Shown: piece after piece, positions 24,986 through 33,377 of the stretch
How the letters are laid out: each line of letters starts with the position of its first letter
Position numbering within the stretch: the stretch's first letter is position 1
Source of the DNA: DATEDA01 sp963744255
GTDB taxonomy: Bacteria > Pseudomonadota > Gammaproteobacteria > Burkholderiales > SG8-39
Assembly (NCBI GenBank): GCA_963744255.1
Contig: CAVUSZ010000049.1
Coordinates: 1 to 64,000, forward strand
Direction of reading: 5' to 3'
Length of the DNA stretch: 64,000 bases
The notes under the pieces: model-generated
Told to the model about the DNA's origin: nothing
Databases searched by the model: none
What the model saw: the letters and a program-made list of their open reading frames with translations, nothing else
Program-made: the position numbers and the translations under genes

Positions 24986-27873
24986 CGGCACGCCCCGCGC
25001 TGACCGCCGGCGCGCTGCCCGCCTTCGCGGCGCGACACATCGGGCCGAGTCCCGCGGAGCAGCGGGCAATGCTCGCCGAGCTCGGGTTCGGTTCGCTCGA
25101 CGAGATGGTCGAGGGCCTGATCCCCGCGACGATCCGCGACCGCGAACCGCTCGGGTTTGCGCACGTCGGCGACGAGGCGGAAGTCCTCGCTCAGCTCCGG
25201 CGCCTCGCGACGAAGAACAAGGTGCTGCGCTCGTTCCTCGGCATGGGCTATCACGGCACGCACACTCCGGCGGTGATCCTGCGCAACGTCCTCGAGAACC
25301 CGGCGTGGTACACGGCGTACACCCCGTATCAGCCCGAGATCTCGCAGGGCCGCCTGGAAGCGCTGATGAACTTCCAGACCATGATCACCGATCTCACCGG
25401 GCTCGACGTCGCCAACGCGTCGCTGCTCGACGAGGGGACCGCCGCGGCGGAGGCCATGGCGCTCGCCGCCCGCAGCGCGCCAGCGGCGGGCCGCTCGTTC
25501 CTCGTGGCGAACGACTGCCATCCGCAGACGATCGCGGTGGTGCGCGCCCGGGCGGAGGCGGCCCGCATTGCCGTCGTCGTGGGGCGCCCCGAGGACGCGC
25601 TCGGCGGCGACTCGTTCGGGGTGCTCATCCAGTATCCCGGCACGACCGGCGAGATCGTCGACCACCGGGAGCTGATCGCGAAGCTGCGCGCGAAGAAGGT
25701 CCAGGTCGCGATGGCCGCCGATCTCCTCGCGCTCACGCTGCTCACGCCGCCGGGCGAGCTCGGCGCCGACATTGCCCTCGGATCGACCCAGCGCTTCGGC
25801 GTGCCGATGGGCTACGGCGGGCCGCATGCGGCCTACCTCGCGTGCACCGACGCGCTCAGGCGCGGCCTGCCCGGGCGCCTGGTCGGCGCGGCCGTCGACA
25901 GCCACGGCGACACCGCCTATCGCCTCGCGCTGCAGACGCGCGAGCAGCACATCCGACGCGAGAAGGCGACGAGCAACATCTGCACCTCGCAGGTGCTGCT
26001 CGCGGTGCTGGCGAGCATGTACGCCGTCTATCACGGGCCGGAGGGGCTGGCGGCGATCGCGCGGCGCGTGCATCGCCGCGCCGCCGTGCTCGCGCAGGGC
26101 TTGAGTGCGCTCGGCCGGCAAGTGGAGACACGCCACTTCTTCGACGCGTTAGTCGTGCGGACCGGCGCCGACACCGCCGCGATCCACGCCCGCGCGCTCG
26201 CCGCGGGCTTCAATCTCCGCCACATCGACGACGCGAGCATCGGCATCGCGCTCGACGAGACGACCACCGAAGGGGAGGTGGAATCGCTCTGGCGTGCCTT
26301 CGCCGGGAAAGGCCAGGCAGCGCCGGCATGGCCCGCGGTCGACGCCGCGGCGCCCGACCGCCTGCCGCCGGCACTGCAGCGGACGAGCGCGTTCCTCACG
26401 CATCCCGTTTTCGGCCGCCATCGCTCCGAGACTGCGATGCTGCGCTACCTGCGAGGGCTCGCCGACAAGGACCTCGCGCTCGACCGCACGATGATCCCGC
26501 TCGGCTCGTGCACGATGAAGCTGAATGCGACCACCGAGATGCTCGCGATCACCTGGCCGGAATTCGCGCACCTGCACCCGTTCGCGCCGGAGGACCAGGC
26601 GCTCGGCTACCGCGAGCTTGCCGGCGAGCTCGAGCGCTGGCTGTGCGCGATCACCGGTTACGACGCCTGCTCGCTGCAACCGAACTCCGGGGCGCAGGGC
26701 GAGCTCGCCGGCCTGATCGCGATCCACGCGTATCACGCCAGCCGCGGCGAGGATCACCGGCGCGTGGTGCTGGTGCCCGGGTCCGCGCACGGCACCAACC
26801 CGGCCTCGGCGCACATGGCGGGCTGCGAGGTCGTCGTGGTCGCGACCGACGCCGGCGGCAACGTCGATCTCGACGATCTCGCCGCGAAGGCGGCCGGACA
26901 CGCCGAGAACCTCGCCGCGATCATGATCACCTATCCGTCCACGCACGGCGTGTACGAGCCCAACGTTCGCGAGGTGTGCGAGATCGTGCACGCGCACGGC
27001 GGCCAGGTCTATCTCGACGGCGCGAACCTCAACGCGCTGATGGGCGGAGCGTCGCCGGGCCTGTTCGGCGCCGACGTGTCGCACCTCAACCTGCACAAGA
27101 CCTTCTGCATTCCGCACGGCGGCGGCGGGCCCGGTGTCGGTCCGGTGGCGGTGAAAGCGCACCTCGCGCCGTTCCTGCCCGGGCATCCGCTGAAGGCGCG
27201 CGAGCCCGGGGCGGTCGGGCCGGTTGCGTCCGCGCCGCTCGGCAGCGCCGGCATCCTGCCGATCTCCTGGACGTTCATCGCGCTCATGGGCGGGCGGGGG
27301 CTCACCGAGGCTGCACGCGTCGCGGTGCTGAACGCGAACTACCTGGCGAAGCGGCTCGCGCCGCACTTCCCGATTCTCTACACCGGCGAGGGCGGCGGCG
27401 TCGCGCACGAGTGCATCGTCGATCCACGCCCGCTGAAGGACGCGACCGGCGTCACCGCCGAGGACATCGCGAAGCGCCTGATCGACTTCGGCATCCACGC
27501 GCCGACGATGTCGTTCCCGGTCCCGGGCACTCTGATGATCGAGCCGACGGAGAGCGAGGGGAAGCGGGAGCTCGACCGTTTCATCGACGCGATGATCGCG
27601 ATCCGCGCCGAGATTCGCGAGATCGAGCGCGGGCACTGGCCGCAGGACGACAATCCGCTCAAGCGCGCGCCGCACACCGCGCGCGCGGTGTGCGCGGACG
27701 AGTGGACGCATCCGTACTCGCGGACCCGCGCCGGATACCCGGTGCCGGAACTGCGCGCATCGAAGTACTGGCCGCCGGTCGGTCGCGTCGACAACGTGTA
27801 CGGCGACCGGCATCTCGTGTGCACGTGTCCGCCGGTATCGGCGTACCAGGCGGAGGGGGGCGGTTCCCCCTAG
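24982..27873 (+). CDS. gcvP: Glycine dehydrogenase (decarboxylating), P protein
   Basis: 963 residues, the fused single-chain type (N-terminal and C-terminal PLP-fold halves in one polypeptide, as in E. coli). N-terminus FAARHIGPSPAEQRAMLAEL; PLP lysine Lys706 in LNLHKTFCIPHGGGGPGVGP; C-terminal SFPVPGTLMIEPTESE. It decarboxylates glycine and loads the aminomethyl group on GcvH. ATG 24982 overlaps the gcvH stop. The end of the coding region holds a G-run/C-run hairpin (about 27853-27871) that might act as a weak transcription barrier. No lpd (L protein) gene is near. Confidence 0.97.
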   Translation: MTARPALTAGALPAFAARHIGPSPAEQRAMLAELGFGSLDEMVEGLIPATIRDREPLGFAHVGDEAEVLAQLRRLATKNKVLRSFLGMGYHGTHTPAVILRNVLENPAWYTAYTPYQPEISQGRLEALMNFQTMITDLTGLDVANASLLDEGTAAAEAMALAARSAPAAGRSFLVANDCHPQTIAVVRARAEAARIAVVVGRPEDALGGDSFGVLIQYPGTTGEIVDHRELIAKLRAKKVQVAMAADLLALTLLTPPGELGADIALGSTQRFGVPMGYGGPHAAYLACTDALRRGLPGRLVGAAVDSHGDTAYRLALQTREQHIRREKATSNICTSQVLLAVLASMYAVYHGPEGLAAIARRVHRRAAVLAQGLSALGRQVETRHFFDALVVRTGADTAAIHARALAAGFNLRHIDDASIGIALDETTTEGEVESLWRAFAGKGQAAPAWPAVDAAAPDRLPPALQRTSAFLTHPVFGRHRSETAMLRYLRGLADKDLALDRTMIPLGSCTMKLNATTEMLAITWPEFAHLHPFAPEDQALGYRELAGELERWLCAITGYDACSLQPNSGAQGELAGLIAIHAYHASRGEDHRRVVLVPGSAHGTNPASAHMAGCEVVVVATDAGGNVDLDDLAAKAAGHAENLAAIMITYPSTHGVYEPNVREVCEIVHAHGGQVYLDGANLNALMGGASPGLFGADVSHLNLHKTFCIPHGGGGPGVGPVAVKAHLAPFLPGHPLKAREPGAVGPVASAPLGSAGILPISWTFIALMGGRGLTEAARVAVLNANYLAKRLAPHFPILYTGEGGGVAHECIVDPRPLKDATGVTAEDIAKRLIDFGIHAPTMSFPVPGTLMIEPTESEGKRELDRFIDAMIAIRAEIREIERGHWPQDDNPLKRAPHTARAVCADEWTHPYSRTRAGYPVPELRASKYWPPVGRVDNVYGDRHLVCTCPPVSAYQAEGGGSP

Positions 27874-27884
27874 CCTCGAGCGGG

Positions 27885-29210
27885 ATGAACGCGCGCGGAT
27901 CCCGGCGGCAATCGAGCGTTCCCGCGACCCGGCTCGGCCGCCTGCTCGGGCTCGGTCTGGCGGCCGGGGAGCTCGTGCTCGGCGGCATGGCGGAAGGGGT
28001 GCGACGGCTCGCCGAGGGCGAGCGCCTCGGCGCCGCACAGACGCTGCTGACCGGGCCGAACGCCCGCCGGCTCGCGCAGCGCCTCGCGCGGCTGCGCGGC
28101 GCGGCGATGAAGCTCGGCCAGCTCCTCTCGCTCGAAGGCGAAGAGTTCCTGCCGCGCGAGGCGGCCGCTGCGCTGGCCGTCCTCCGCGCCGGCGCGGAGC
28201 CGATGCCGCTCGCCCAGCTCCATCGGGTGCTCGGCCGCGAATACGGCACCGGGTGGCGAGCGCGCTTCGAGCGGTTCGACGACGACCCCCTAGCGGCCGC
28301 CTCGATCGGCGAGGTGCATCGCGCCCGCACGCGCGACGGCCGCGAGGTCGCGCTGAAGATCCAGTATCCCGGGGTCGCGCGGTCGATCGATGCCGATGTC
28401 GACAACGTCGCGGCGCTGTTGCGACTGCTCAACCTGCTGCCGCGCGGCACGGACATCGACGCGCTCGCGGCCGAGGCGAAGCGGCAGCTCGTCCAGGAAG
28501 CCGACTACTTCGCGGAGGCACGGTTCCTCGCCAGGTACCGGAAGCTCGTCGCCGACGAGCCGCGGCTCCTCGTCCCGCGCGTCCATCGCGACCTGACGAC
28601 GCCGCGCATCCTGACGATGGATTACATCGAGGGCGTCCCGCTCGAAACGCTCGCCGACTCGCCGCAGGCGGTTCGTGACGCTGTCGGCCGGCTCCTCGAG
28701 CGGCTCGTCTTCCGCGAGCTCTTCGAGTTCGGCGTGATGCAGACCGATCCCAACTTCGCCAACTATCTGTGGGACCCCGGCGCGGAACGCGTGGGCCTGC
28801 TCGACTTCGGCGCAACGGTCGAGTTCGCCCCCGGGTTCGTGGAGCGCTACCGTCTCATCACCCGTGCCATCGTGCGGGGCGATCGCGGCGCGGTGCGCCG
28901 GCACGCCGTCGAGCTGGGTTACATCGCCGCCGACGGTTCGGAGGCGCAGGTCGACGCGGCGGTCGAGGTGATCATGCTCGTGTGCGAGCCGCTGCGGCAC
29001 CGCGGGCGGTATGACTTTGCCGGGTCGGACTTGCCGATGCGGGTCCGCGAGCGCGGCTTCGATCTCGCGTTCCGCAAGGGACTCCTTCAGACCCCGCCGC
29101 CGGAGACGATGTTCCTCCACCGCAAGCTCGTCGGCGCCTTTCTGCTGCTCGCGCGCATCGGCGCGCGGGTGGACGTGCGCTCGCTCGTCGCGCCGTTCCT
29201 GCGGGCGTGA
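27885..29210 (+). CDS. ABC1/UbiB-family atypical protein kinase-like protein
   Basis: 441 residues from ATG 27885, 12 bases after gcvP. The family marks are present: the KxGQ-type motif in AMKLGQLLSLEGEEFLPREA (residues about 75-95), the Ala-rich loop AAASIGEVHRA, the lysine in VALKIQYPGV, EADYFAEARF, and the metal-binding FGVMQTDPNFANYL and LLDFGATVEF. Such proteins (UbiB, COQ8, AarF) are ATP-binding and help ubiquinone or other isoprenoid lipid metabolism. The class here is the COQ8/ADCK3-like single-domain form without C-terminal membrane helices. Unrelated in function to the gcv genes it follows; probably cotranscribed by readthrough. Confidence 0.87.
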   Translation: MNARGSRRQSSVPATRLGRLLGLGLAAGELVLGGMAEGVRRLAEGERLGAAQTLLTGPNARRLAQRLARLRGAAMKLGQLLSLEGEEFLPREAAAALAVLRAGAEPMPLAQLHRVLGREYGTGWRARFERFDDDPLAAASIGEVHRARTRDGREVALKIQYPGVARSIDADVDNVAALLRLLNLLPRGTDIDALAAEAKRQLVQEADYFAEARFLARYRKLVADEPRLLVPRVHRDLTTPRILTMDYIEGVPLETLADSPQAVRDAVGRLLERLVFRELFEFGVMQTDPNFANYLWDPGAERVGLLDFGATVEFAPGFVERYRLITRAIVRGDRGAVRRHAVELGYIAADGSEAQVDAAVEVIMLVCEPLRHRGRYDFAGSDLPMRVRERGFDLAFRKGLLQTPPPETMFLHRKLVGAFLLLARIGARVDVRSLVAPFLRA

Positions 29211-29404
29211 GCTTCAGCCGGTTCACGGAGAAGGTCTCCTCCAGCTCCTCGAGCAGGCTCGCCGCGGCGTCGGCGTCCTCGGTCTTGAGCCAGGCGGCCT
29301 ACCTGCTTCAGTTTCGCGATCTCGACCCTATTGCCGCGCTGAGGAAGCGCGAGGGCGGTCGCTCCGCCGATCCCCCGCGACTCCCGGTAGACGATCGCAA
29401 CCAT
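29211..29404 (-). pseudogene. IS256/mutator-type transposase relic joined to another gene scrap
   Basis: On the minus strand, frames broken by one indel read KLKQVGR, WLKTEDADAAASLLEEL and EETFSVNRLKL. This matches the pattern WL-x-P/D-AAASL-x-GLEET-x-TVxRL of mutator-type transposases, near their C-terminal part. In front of it (29404 downward) is MVAIVYRESRGIGGATALAL, reminiscent of an SDR N-terminus. No terminal inverted repeats are seen and only about 35 codons of transposase remain. It lies exactly between the ABC1 kinase and the convergent kinase gene of the apionate-type operon, so it probably marks an old rearrangement joint. Confidence 0.4.
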
Positions 29405-29438
29405 CGATTCCTTGTCCACGGCAGGTTCGCTCCGAAGG

Positions 29439-30824
29439 TTATGGCGAGCCTCGCACACGCCCGAAATAATCGGGCTGGCCCATTTGGCCTCCCTTGAGGG
29501 CGATCTCGAGCCGATCGAAGCGCGGTTCTTCCGAATACGCCCGACACAACGGCGAGCCGGGTGCGGCCGGAGCCGTCATCTCCAGCCCGTACAGTCCCAA
29601 CTCCTGCGTGGCGAAGCTGGACGTGTCGCCGCCGGCGATCACCACCCGGCCCAGCCCGGTGGCTGCCAGAAGTTCCCGCGTCAGGCGACCCAACTGCTGG
29701 CCGAGCAGTTTGCCGGTATCCAGGCCCTGCTGGCCGCGCTCCACCATGCGATCTCTGGTGAGGCCGATGCTCGGATCGTCCGGACCGGCAGCGGAATAGA
29801 TGAGCGGACTTTGCCCGGCGGCGAGGGACTTCATGGCGCGCTCGAACAGCGCCCGGCGGGCCGGCTCCGCGGTCCCGGGACTGACGAACTCTTGCACCGG
29901 TGCCCTGATGCAATTGAACCCCTGGTGCGAGGCCCACTCGATCTGTTCGGCGGTGACCGGCGAGCAGCTGCCCGACACGACCAGCAGCTGTCGCACTGGC
30001 TCGAGCCGTCCGAAGGACGTCGTGCCCTTCTCAGCCACTCCGGATGCGCGCCAGTGAGCGGTCAGGGCGTATTCGACACCCGATGAGCCCACCGAGAAGT
30101 GCTGACCGCGCGCCCCTTCCTCCCAGATGAGACGCCCGGCCGTCTCCAGTCGGGCGTCGTCGAGCACGTCGAAGAAGACGACGTGCGGCTTGTCCTTGAG
30201 CTTGGCGGCGTAGCGAGCGTCGACCTCGGCGGCATTGCCCTCGAGATCGACGATGGTCATGAGCGATACGACGGCATTCGTCTGGCGGGCGAGGTGGACG
30301 CGCAGATCCGACTCGTCCATCGGCGTGACGGGATGGCGCGACATGGTCGGATGGCGATCGAGCCGATAGACGCGGTCGCCCGCAGCCGCGAAGTGATTTC
30401 CGAACACCGTGTAACGCTTGAGCGGCGGCGCCCCGGCCAGCAGGGAGATGACCCGGCCCTCGGTGAACTCCTCGCGGGCGATGTCGATCACGCGCCCGAT
30501 GCTTCCCACGGTGGCGGATGAATCGAACGTCGAGCAGACTTTGTAATGCACGATCGGTGCTCCAGCCGACCGCAGCGTGCGGAAGATCGGCGGGAGATGA
30601 TTCTCCATCTCCGCGGGTGACATCGCGCGGCTCGTGCCCGCCACGCCGATGCACCGGACATCGGCAAAGCGATCGCGCAGCAGCTCGGGCTTGGGCGGCG
30701 CCAGGAAGAGCACCGTTCGCAGGCCGGAGAGTGCGAGTGCCTCCATCGCATCGGTCGAGCCGGTGAAGTCGTCGCCATAGAACGCGAGCAGCAGCTTCGG
30801 AGTTGACGCGGAACGGGTCGCCAT
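29439..30824 (-). CDS. oiaK: Four-carbon acid sugar kinase family protein (DUF1537), probable 3-oxo-isoapionate kinase
   Basis: 461 residues. N-terminal domain DUF1537-N: LLAFYGDDFTGSTDAMEALA (the DDFTGSTD signature at residues 17-24), PIVHYKVCSTFDSSATVGSI; C-terminal nucleotide-binding domain: LLVVSGSCSPVTAEQIEWA, GRVVIAGGDTSSFATQELGL and PLCRAYSEEPRFDRLEIALK. The family phosphorylates four-carbon sugar acids (OtnK, DtnK) or 3-oxo-isoapionate (OiaK). The start overlaps the stop of the RuBisCO-like gene (ATGA), and an ApnO-like gene lies upstream, which together favour OiaK: ATP-dependent phosphorylation of 3-oxo-isoapionate at O4. Last gene of the minus-strand operon. Confidence 0.85.
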   Translation of the reverse strand: MATRSASTPKLLLAFYGDDFTGSTDAMEALALSGLRTVLFLAPPKPELLRDRFADVRCIGVAGTSRAMSPAEMENHLPPIFRTLRSAGAPIVHYKVCSTFDSSATVGSIGRVIDIAREEFTEGRVISLLAGAPPLKRYTVFGNHFAAAGDRVYRLDRHPTMSRHPVTPMDESDLRVHLARQTNAVVSLMTIVDLEGNAAEVDARYAAKLKDKPHVVFFDVLDDARLETAGRLIWEEGARGQHFSVGSSGVEYALTAHWRASGVAEKGTTSFGRLEPVRQLLVVSGSCSPVTAEQIEWASHQGFNCIRAPVQEFVSPGTAEPARRALFERAMKSLAAGQSPLIYSAAGPDDPSIGLTRDRMVERGQQGLDTGKLLGQQLGRLTRELLAATGLGRVVIAGGDTSSFATQELGLYGLEMTAPAAPGSPLCRAYSEEPRFDRLEIALKGGQMGQPDYFGRVRGSP

Positions 30825-32092
30825 CAGTCGCGCCTCCCGAACTTTTCGATCGCCGCCTGCAACTCGGGGTGCCGGGCGGCATATTCAGTGAGCCCTTTGC
30901 CGGCGAGGGCGGCGTCCCAGCCCTGCTGCATGCTGCGGACTCCGGCCACGGTGCCTCCCGGGTGGGCGAGAATACCGCCGCCGGCCAAGTGGATCACGTC
31001 GATGGTTTGCGTCGCCGCATACGTGTCCACGGCGGAGCCCGCCCATTGCGCCGAGGAGATCGCCGGCATGACGAGGTAGCCGCCGAACATCGGCGTGAGG
31101 CAATCCTTGATCGACTGCGCCACTTCGGCATTGGTCTGATAGAACTTGCTGTCGAGGCCTCCCACATGCAGGTGATCCACCCCTGCCAGGCGGTAGAGTT
31201 TCTGGAACGCGGCAAAGCCGATGCCGAGAAGCGGGCAGCGGGACATGGCGCCGATGTTGGTGCGGTGACCGTGGATCGGCAACTCGCAGTGCCGCCGCAG
31301 ATAGGACACCCCGGCGAGGCCCACGCTATTGACGCAGACCATCACGCACGTGCCGCCCATCTTCTTCACCAGATCGTGGCCGCGCCGGAGCTCGTCGATG
31401 TCGCCCGTGATGTTGAAGGCATACATCGTCTTCTTGCCGGTCTCGTCAGCGACGCGCTCGATTTCCGCCATCGCGGCGGTCACACGATCGACGAGTGGCG
31501 CATACGGCGGGTCGCCGTTCAGTTCGTCGTCCTTGATGAAGTCGAGTCCAGCGTTCGCCAGCGCGCGCACGACCGGCCGCAGCTCCTCCGGTGTCAGCCC
31601 GATGCTGGGCTTGATGATCGTCCCGATGAGGGGGCGTCCCTGCACACCGGCGAGCTTGCGCGTGCCTTCGATTCCGAACGCCGGCCCGGGATACTTTTCC
31701 GCGAACGCCGATGGGAGCTCGAGATCGATCAGCCTGACGCCCGAGAGCTCTTGCAGCTCGTACAGATTCCCGGCGACCGTCGTGAAGAGATTCGGCAGCG
31801 AGGGTCCGAAGTTATGCAGCGGGAATGAGACTACCACCTCGCCGCGGCGATACCGTGTTCGTCCTTCCGCCGAACGGGGCGGCCTCGATCCCGGCAATGT
31901 GGGCGCTGCGACCGTGTCCAAGGGCTTCACGCCGAGCACCTGGGCCCCGAAGCGCTCCTTGAGAGCATGTGTCTCGCCCGGCACCGACACGAAGGTGCCG
32001 CTCGACTGCTCCCCCGCCATCACCGCGGCGGCATGCTCCAGCGAATGCGGCGTCTCGATCAAATATGTGGCCAGAACCCTGTCAGGCTTCAT
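30824..32092 (-). CDS. RuBisCO-like protein (form IV), probable 3-oxo-isoapionate-4-phosphate decarboxylase or transcarboxylase
   Basis: 422 residues with both RuBisCO large-chain domains. Active-site positions of true RuBisCO are kept: Lys161 in GTIIKPSIG, the carbamate-type Lys187 with Asp189 and Glu190 in GLDFIKDDE, His276-Arg277 in PIHGHRTN, and a loop-6-like Lys316 in VGGLDSKF; phosphate-site glycines occur in HLAGGGILAHPGG. Form IV proteins do not fix CO2 for growth. With an ApnO-like and a DUF1537 kinase gene beside it, the likely reaction is on 3-oxo-isoapionate 4-phosphate: decarboxylation to L-erythrulose phosphate (OiaX) or transcarboxylation/hydrolysis to 3-phosphoglycerate and glycolate (OiaT). 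The sequence alone does not tell me which. GGGGAG precedes the ATG. Confidence 0.85.
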   Translation of the reverse strand: MKPDRVLATYLIETPHSLEHAAAVMAGEQSSGTFVSVPGETHALKERFGAQVLGVKPLDTVAAPTLPGSRPPRSAEGRTRYRRGEVVVSFPLHNFGPSLPNLFTTVAGNLYELQELSGVRLIDLELPSAFAEKYPGPAFGIEGTRKLAGVQGRPLIGTIIKPSIGLTPEELRPVVRALANAGLDFIKDDELNGDPPYAPLVDRVTAAMAEIERVADETGKKTMYAFNITGDIDELRRGHDLVKKMGGTCVMVCVNSVGLAGVSYLRRHCELPIHGHRTNIGAMSRCPLLGIGFAAFQKLYRLAGVDHLHVGGLDSKFYQTNAEVAQSIKDCLTPMFGGYLVMPAISSAQWAGSAVDTYAATQTIDVIHLAGGGILAHPGGTVAGVRSMQQGWDAALAGKGLTEYAARHPELQAAIEKFGRRD

Positions 32093-32356
32093 ACGCTACT
32101 CCCCGAAACAACTCCGAGAAACGGAAAATCGGAAACAGCGAACTCCTTGACGATCGGAAGGAGCGGAGCGGTGGACTGAAGCACCATTTGCTGCATGCCA
32201 GTAGGTTTTTGCCTTGATCGTCCCGCCGTTCTTTTTGTCGACGATCTCCGCAAGTCTCGTCGCGACGAGGCCGAGAGGGCGCTGCTCGGCATCGGCGGCC
32301 ATGCCATCGACGGCGACATCAACGGCGAGGTCAATGCCCGGGCACAGCCCGGGCAA
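32093..32356 (-). pseudogene. Remnant of a DctP-type binding-protein gene
   Basis: Between the ApnO-like gene and the RuBisCO-like gene the minus strand encodes, in two frames, LGLVATRLAEIVDKKNGGTI then KAKTYW, and QMVLQSTAPLLPIVKEFAVS then DFPFL. These are neighbouring conserved blocks of DctP binding proteins (compare GAQKFAELVTQKSGGKIK and GLAKEFGALDLPFLF in the intact protein at 19034). The intervening 20 or so residues, the signal peptide and everything after DFPFL are missing. The decayed gene now ends at the ribosome site of the RuBisCO-like gene. So the operon once carried its own receptor. Confidence 0.65.
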
Positions 32357-32398
32357 GACTTTTGGATCGGCAGAGCGCGCGGACGCGCTGCTCTCGCC

Positions 32399-33232
32399 TC
32401 ATCCCCCCGTGATCATCCGGATGCTCTCCGCGATGGCCTTCCGTTCGAACACCTTCTTCCAGTCGGGCGCGAAGATCTCCCCCTTCGCCCGCTCCACCGC
32501 CTTGTTCGCCGCGTCCGACATCCTTACGCCGGGCAGCTGGTCGAACAGAATCGCAAGCTCGACGTTGAGATGGCCGAGGACGAAGTCGCGCGCTGCCTGC
32601 TCCGGCACCCCGCGTCGAACCGCCTCGTCAGTCGCTTCCCTGATCACGGTCAGGCAGGTGGCGCAGACCGTCTCCGAAAGCACCGGTTCCAGGATCGCCA
32701 TCTGGTCGACCGTAGCGCGATGCGAGCGCATGACCGGCGCGTACATCCGCTTCGAGATGTCCTCCGCCAGAGCGTAGTTCTCCTCGGGTCCGCGCAGGAT
32801 CGCGCACACGATCGCCTGCTTGGCCTTGAGGCCGCCGAAATAGTCGCGCTTGGCTTCGGGGTCCGTCTCGTCGTTGAAGATCGGGGGATGGCACGGGTGG
32901 GCGACGAAGATCGTCAGATCGGAGCGGTCCGGCAGGTGGCCCGCAAAGGGCGCGGCCGCGTCGAGCGCAATGAGGATCGCGCCCTTCTTGAATTTCTCGA
33001 CCAGTTGTCGCGTGACCTTCTCGATCAGGTTGTCCGGAATGGCCAGGATCACCACATCGGCATCGGGAAGCGCGCTATCGGCGTCCACACAGGCGATCCC
33101 CAGCTCTTTCAGCCGCGACCGGCCCGCTTCGCTGACCTCGACATGCTTGACCTCGTAGGGGGAACCCTTCATGTTCGCGGAGACCCGGTAACCCATCTTC
33201 CCGCCCGCGCCAATGATCGCTACTCTTTTCAT
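32399..33232 (-). CDS. apnO: Phosphogluconate-dehydrogenase-like oxidoreductase, probable D-apionate oxidoisomerase
   Basis: 277 residues. A Rossmann dinucleotide site opens the protein (VAIIGAGGKMGYRVSANM, residues 4-21), followed by ALPDADVVILAIPDNLIEKV and IALDAAAPFAGHLPDRSDLT. The C-terminal half is the all-helical phosphogluconate-dehydrogenase-like domain (MYAPVMRSHRATVDQMAILE, ETVCATCLTVIREATDEAVR). Members of this group include ApnO, which oxidises and rearranges D-apionate to 3-oxo-isoapionate with NAD. The operon context (RuBisCO-like protein and DUF1537 kinase) supports that role strongly. AGGAGAG lies before the ATG. It is the first structural gene after the GntR regulator, with a gap of 145 bases. 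Confidence 0.8.
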   Translation of the reverse strand: MKRVAIIGAGGKMGYRVSANMKGSPYEVKHVEVSEAGRSRLKELGIACVDADSALPDADVVILAIPDNLIEKVTRQLVEKFKKGAILIALDAAAPFAGHLPDRSDLTIFVAHPCHPPIFNDETDPEAKRDYFGGLKAKQAIVCAILRGPEENYALAEDISKRMYAPVMRSHRATVDQMAILEPVLSETVCATCLTVIREATDEAVRRGVPEQAARDFVLGHLNVELAILFDQLPGVRMSDAANKAVERAKGEIFAPDWKKVFERKAIAESIRMITGG

Positions 33233-33377
33233 CGCGTCTCTCCTGGTGGTGAAATAAACCGATCAGTTCAGCAGCCGTCCGGCTCGGAGGGCATTCAAGA
33301 AATTCACGCCGCCGTTGGCGCGACGCGTACTCCGGGGGCTTCCCGCGCAAGCACTTGCCATGAGCACGCTCGCTCGT

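Noticed and set aside
27853..27871. Rho-independent terminator at the end of gcvP
   Set aside because: A G5/C5 hairpin exists but it lies inside the coding region and no T-run follows.
23494..27873. One 1459-codon open frame joining gcvT and gcvP
   Set aside because: It exists only because of the gcvT frameshift: after 24320 it runs in a non-coding frame through gcvT's end and gcvH before entering the gcvP frame. gcvP has its own start at 24982.
24807..27884. Long open frame in front of the ABC1 kinase (over 1000 codons)
   Set aside because: It is in frame +1 of gcvH/gcvP, Arg-rich and without domains; high G+C coding DNA often leaves other frames open. The kinase starts at 27885.
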